This document shows positions 5,794 to 6,756 of a stretch of 6,756 bases of DNA, piece after piece. Numbering within the stretch: the stretch's first letter is position 1; each line of letters begins with the position of its first letter. The position numbers were made by a program, and so were the translations under genes. The notes below the pieces were generated by a model. That model was given only the letters and a program-made list of their open reading frames with translations, was not told the origin of the DNA and did no database searches. Origin of the DNA: Planctomycetota bacterium (GTDB lineage Bacteria > Planctomycetota > Phycisphaerae > WQYP01); the NCBI GenBank assembly GCA_021785155.1, contig JAJYGE010000364.1, forward strand, positions 1 to 6,756, given 5' to 3'.

Positions 5794-5823
5794 ATTATAA
5801 CAGAATTAGGAAATCGAAGTCAG
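5794..5823 (-). promoter_or_regulatory. Promoter of the mntA remnant
   Basis: On the minus strand CTGACT (5818-5823) is followed after 18 nt by a perfect TATAAT (5794-5799) with an extended -10 TG (TGTTATAAT). The ATG at 5784-5786 lies 7 nt downstream, again predicting a leaderless mRNA. Another ATG overlaps the -10 box (5793-5795) and is therefore unlikely as the start. Confidence 0.65.
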
Positions 5824-5825
5824 AA

Positions 5826-5843
5826 CGCTGCGGGAGCGCAGCG
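5826..5843. repeat. GC-rich hairpin upstream of the mntA promoter
   Basis: CGCTGCG (5826-5832) and CGCAGCG (5837-5843) pair perfectly around a GGAG loop. It sits just upstream of the -35 box of mntA and downstream of the GT2 fragment on the minus strand. It could end read-through from upstream or be a dispersed palindromic element; no clear T run follows. Confidence 0.5.
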
Positions 5844-5870
5844 CTTTCCAAGAATGCTCGATGCTAAAGG

Positions 5871-5948
5871 CCAGATGCGCAAACACCGCCCGCAGACAAC
5901 ATGCGTCGTATCACGGGTATTAAACACAATGATGATAATGGAAAGCAT
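5871..5948 (-). pseudogene. Broken copy of the GT2 gene 5' end
   Basis: The 78 bp here match 4564-4642, the first 26 codons of the GT2 gene, with four substitutions and one 1-nt gap by my count. The copy starts exactly at the ATG (5946-5948) and reads MLSIIIIVFNTRDTT before the gap shifts the frame. Beyond 5871 the match ends abruptly. Directly upstream of the ATG there is no ribosome binding site but CAGTATT-type repeat DNA. The copy and the original are in the same orientation and bracket the mntA-VapBC segment as imperfect direct repeats, so the pair records a duplication or an insertion event. Confidence 0.85.
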
Positions 5949-5951
5949 TTT

Positions 5952-5988
5952 CAGTATTTTCAGTATTGGTCAGTATTAATCAGTATCG
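5952..5988. repeat. CAGTATT array downstream of the four-helix-bundle gene
   Basis: Four units begin at 5952, 5961, 5971 and 5981 (CAGTATT, CAGTATT, CAGTATT, CAGTATC), with spacing of 9 to 10 nt and variable filler (TT, GGT, AAT). Read on the minus strand, the units contain TACTGA, and TGA or TAA falls in all three frames. The array encodes the last codons and TAA stop of the four-helix-bundle protein and ends two to three bases before the ATG of the GT2 fragment. Confidence 0.9.
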
Positions 5989-6416
5989 GTAGGCAGGGAT
6001 TGTTTTCGGCGGAGTGTGCGCATAGAGGCGTAGAGTATACGTGCCACTTCGTCGGCAGATGCGATAATTTCGGCACCACTTGCGTTGCTGAGATAGCCCG
6101 AATCGACCAGCAGGTTCACCCAGTATTTTGATTCCTGACATTCCTTATACGCAATTGCAATCTTGTTGGAAAGATCGGCTCCAGACACGGCCCCGCCCGA
6201 TTCGGCTAAATTCGCTCCCGCAGAGGTTCCGCTGCGCAGCAACTGCTTCGAGAGTACATACTCACGTTTTTCAGACCGCAGATGTTCGCATATTTTTACC
6301 ACCTTTAGCGCCAGCGCATACCCCATCTTAAATGCCGGCCCCTCATTCGCCACTGTCGGCGAATTGCCGCCAAAAGCCTTCCGATTTCCACCGTTCGATT
6401 TATAAGAATTCACCAT
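5976..6416 (-). CDS. Four-helix-bundle protein (23S rRNA intervening-sequence / S23 family)
   Basis: A 146-residue member of the S23 / four-helix-bundle family. Family features visible: YALALKVVKICEHL (33-46), KREYVLSKQLLRSGTSAGAN (50-69) with the conserved QLLRSGTS turn, AESGGAVSGADLSNKIAIAY (71-90) and KECQESKYWVNLLVDSGYL (91-109). Relatives are encoded inside 23S rRNA intervening sequences or alone, and the Avd accessory protein of diversity-generating retroelements belongs to the same fold; the general function is not settled, though basic surfaces suggest nucleic-acid binding. The ATG at 6414-6416 has GGAGG (6424-6428) 7 nt upstream, giving about 25 extra N-terminal residues rich in Gly and Asn. 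The C-terminus (PTDTD) is written by repeat DNA, and CAGTATT arrays lie on both sides. No rRNA or reverse transcriptase is present. Confidence 0.88.
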   Translation of the reverse strand: MVNSYKSNGGNRKAFGGNSPTVANEGPAFKMGYALALKVVKICEHLRSEKREYVLSKQLLRSGTSAGANLAESGGAVSGADLSNKIAIAYKECQESKYWVNLLVDSGYLSNASGAEIIASADEVARILYASMRTLRRKQSLPTDTD

Positions 6417-6423
6417 GGGTCAT

Positions 6424-6428
6424 CCTCC
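6424..6428 (-). promoter_or_regulatory. Ribosome binding site of the four-helix-bundle gene
   Basis: GGAGG on the minus strand, 7 nt before the ATG at 6416, begins where the CAGTATT array ends (the last unit is at 6433). It decides the long start over the internal Met at residue 31 and shows that the gene carries its own translation signal inside the repeat-flanked unit. Confidence 0.8.
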
Positions 6429-6432
6429 GATA

Positions 6433-6665
6433 CAGTATCTTCAGTATTACTCAGTATTGATCAGTATTATCAGTATTGTCGGCATCATCAGTATTATGGG
6501 TATATTCAGTGCCTGCAGTCGCGGCAGTATTAACAGGACATTCAGTATTTTGCTCGGCAGGTAAACCTGCCGGGTACTGCATATTCTGAACGTACTGAAG
6601 AACACTGACCAATACTGATAATACTGATAATACTGATCAATACTGACCAATACTGATACTTACTG
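6433..6665. repeat. Large CAGTATT/AATACTG array with inverted halves
   Basis: On the plus strand the left half holds CAGTATT-type units at 6433, 6442, 6452, 6462, 6471, 6489, 6525 and 6543; the right half holds the complementary AATACTG at 6611, 6620, 6629, 6639 and 6649. Spacing within runs is 9-10 nt. The segments 6451-6477 and 6620-6646 are perfect 27-bp inverted complements, so the region can fold into a long stem whose 142-nt loop contains another hairpin (6555-6572). No gene is seen between 6417 and 6636. The array fills the gap between the upstream glycosyltransferase and the four-helix-bundle gene, and runs into the coding end of the former. Confidence 0.9.
6555..6572. repeat. Hairpin at the centre of the CAGTATT array
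   Basis: CGGCAGG (6555-6561) and CCTGCCG (6566-6572) pair perfectly around TAAA. It lies between the two oppositely oriented halves of the array. Like the palindrome at 2321-2336 it is a GC-rich symmetric element inside AT-richer repeats. It may also serve as a transcription terminator, but no T run follows on either strand. Confidence 0.8.
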
Positions 6666-6756
6666 AATACGCATCCAGCATCTTCTCCGCCATCTGTTGC
6701 GCGGTGAACATTTTCTCATACCGCTTCCGCCCCGCTTCCCCCATGCGCTTCCGCAT
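6637..6756 (-). CDS. C-terminal end of a GT4 glycosyltransferase (cut by window edge)
   Basis: The minus-strand frame entering at 6756 encodes RMGEAGRKRYEKMFTAQQ followed by MAEKMLDAY, the usual C-terminal helix of GT4 glycosyltransferases (compare EMGRRGYERVHQQFSWERVAEQMARIY in the gene at 152-1318, split here as EMGRRGYERVHQQF and SWERVAEQMARIY). The gene starts outside the window. After the tyrosine the frame enters the CAGTATT array, which adds SVSISIGQY and the TGA at 6637-6639, so the last nine residues are repeat-derived. It is probably the upstream member of the same polysaccharide cluster. Confidence 0.82.
   Translation of the reverse strand: MRKRMGEAGRKRYEKMFTAQQMAEKMLDAYSVSISIGQY

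Noticed and set aside
5976..6416. Diversity-generating retroelement, suggested by the Avd-like fold
   Set aside because: No reverse transcriptase, template repeat or variable repeat with adenine-specific changes is visible in the window, so only the fold family can be stated.
5976..6416. Intervening sequence within a 23S rRNA gene
   Set aside because: The flanking DNA is repeat array and glycosyltransferase sequence; no rRNA segment is recognisable.
6433..6665. CRISPR array
   Set aside because: Units are only 7 nt with 2-3-nt filler, change orientation midway, and have no spacers of CRISPR length; no cas genes are present.

Overview
All supported genes lie on the minus strand. The window reads as an accessory stretch of a cell-surface polysaccharide (glycosyltransferase) cluster from a moderately GC-rich bacterium. 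No rRNA, tRNA or clade-specific marker is present, so taxonomy is open. Mosaic short-tandem-repeat DNA, abundant toxin-antitoxin (TA) modules and an S23/four-helix-bundle gene together remind me of environmental PVC-type genomes (Kiritimatiellota, Lentisphaerota, Planctomycetota), but this is a weak inference from impression.

Layout in the direction of transcription, from high to low coordinates: (1) the C-terminal tail of a GT4 glycosyltransferase (6756-6637), which runs into an array of CAGTATT-type repeats; (2) that array (6433-6665), with a 27-bp inverted repeat and a central hairpin; (3) a four-helix-bundle / 23S rRNA intervening-sequence family protein (6416-5976), bracketed by the same repeats; (4) a 78-bp broken copy of the 5' end of the GT2 gene (5948-5871); (5) a frameshifted MntA-type nucleotidyltransferase with no HEPN partner (5786-5477); (6) an AbrB-PIN (VapBC-type) TA pair (5393-4723); (7) an intact GT2 glycosyltransferase (4642-3686); (8) a DUF433-DUF5615 TA pair (3520-2961); (9) two translationally coupled GT4 glycosyltransferases (2775-1315 and 1318-152); (10) an AT-rich end that may hold the start of one more gene.

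The four glycosyltransferases probably add successive sugars to one surface glycan. The gaps between them are filled by self-contained small modules. Each of the three TA-type modules has a promoter-like sequence whose -10 box lies only 6-7 nt before the start codon, so leaderless mRNAs are likely.

The most unusual content is the repeat DNA. A 270-bp mosaic of at least five unrelated 7-nt and 9-nt tandem repeat families, plus a 16-bp perfect palindrome, sits inside the larger GT4 gene. It stays open in frame and adds about 90 residues. The 9-10-nt CAGTATT family recurs there, around the four-helix-bundle gene, and at several gene 3' ends, where it supplies the last codons and the stop. This suggests a repeat system that seeds itself at gene edges and domain boundaries, possibly together with the four-helix-bundle gene.
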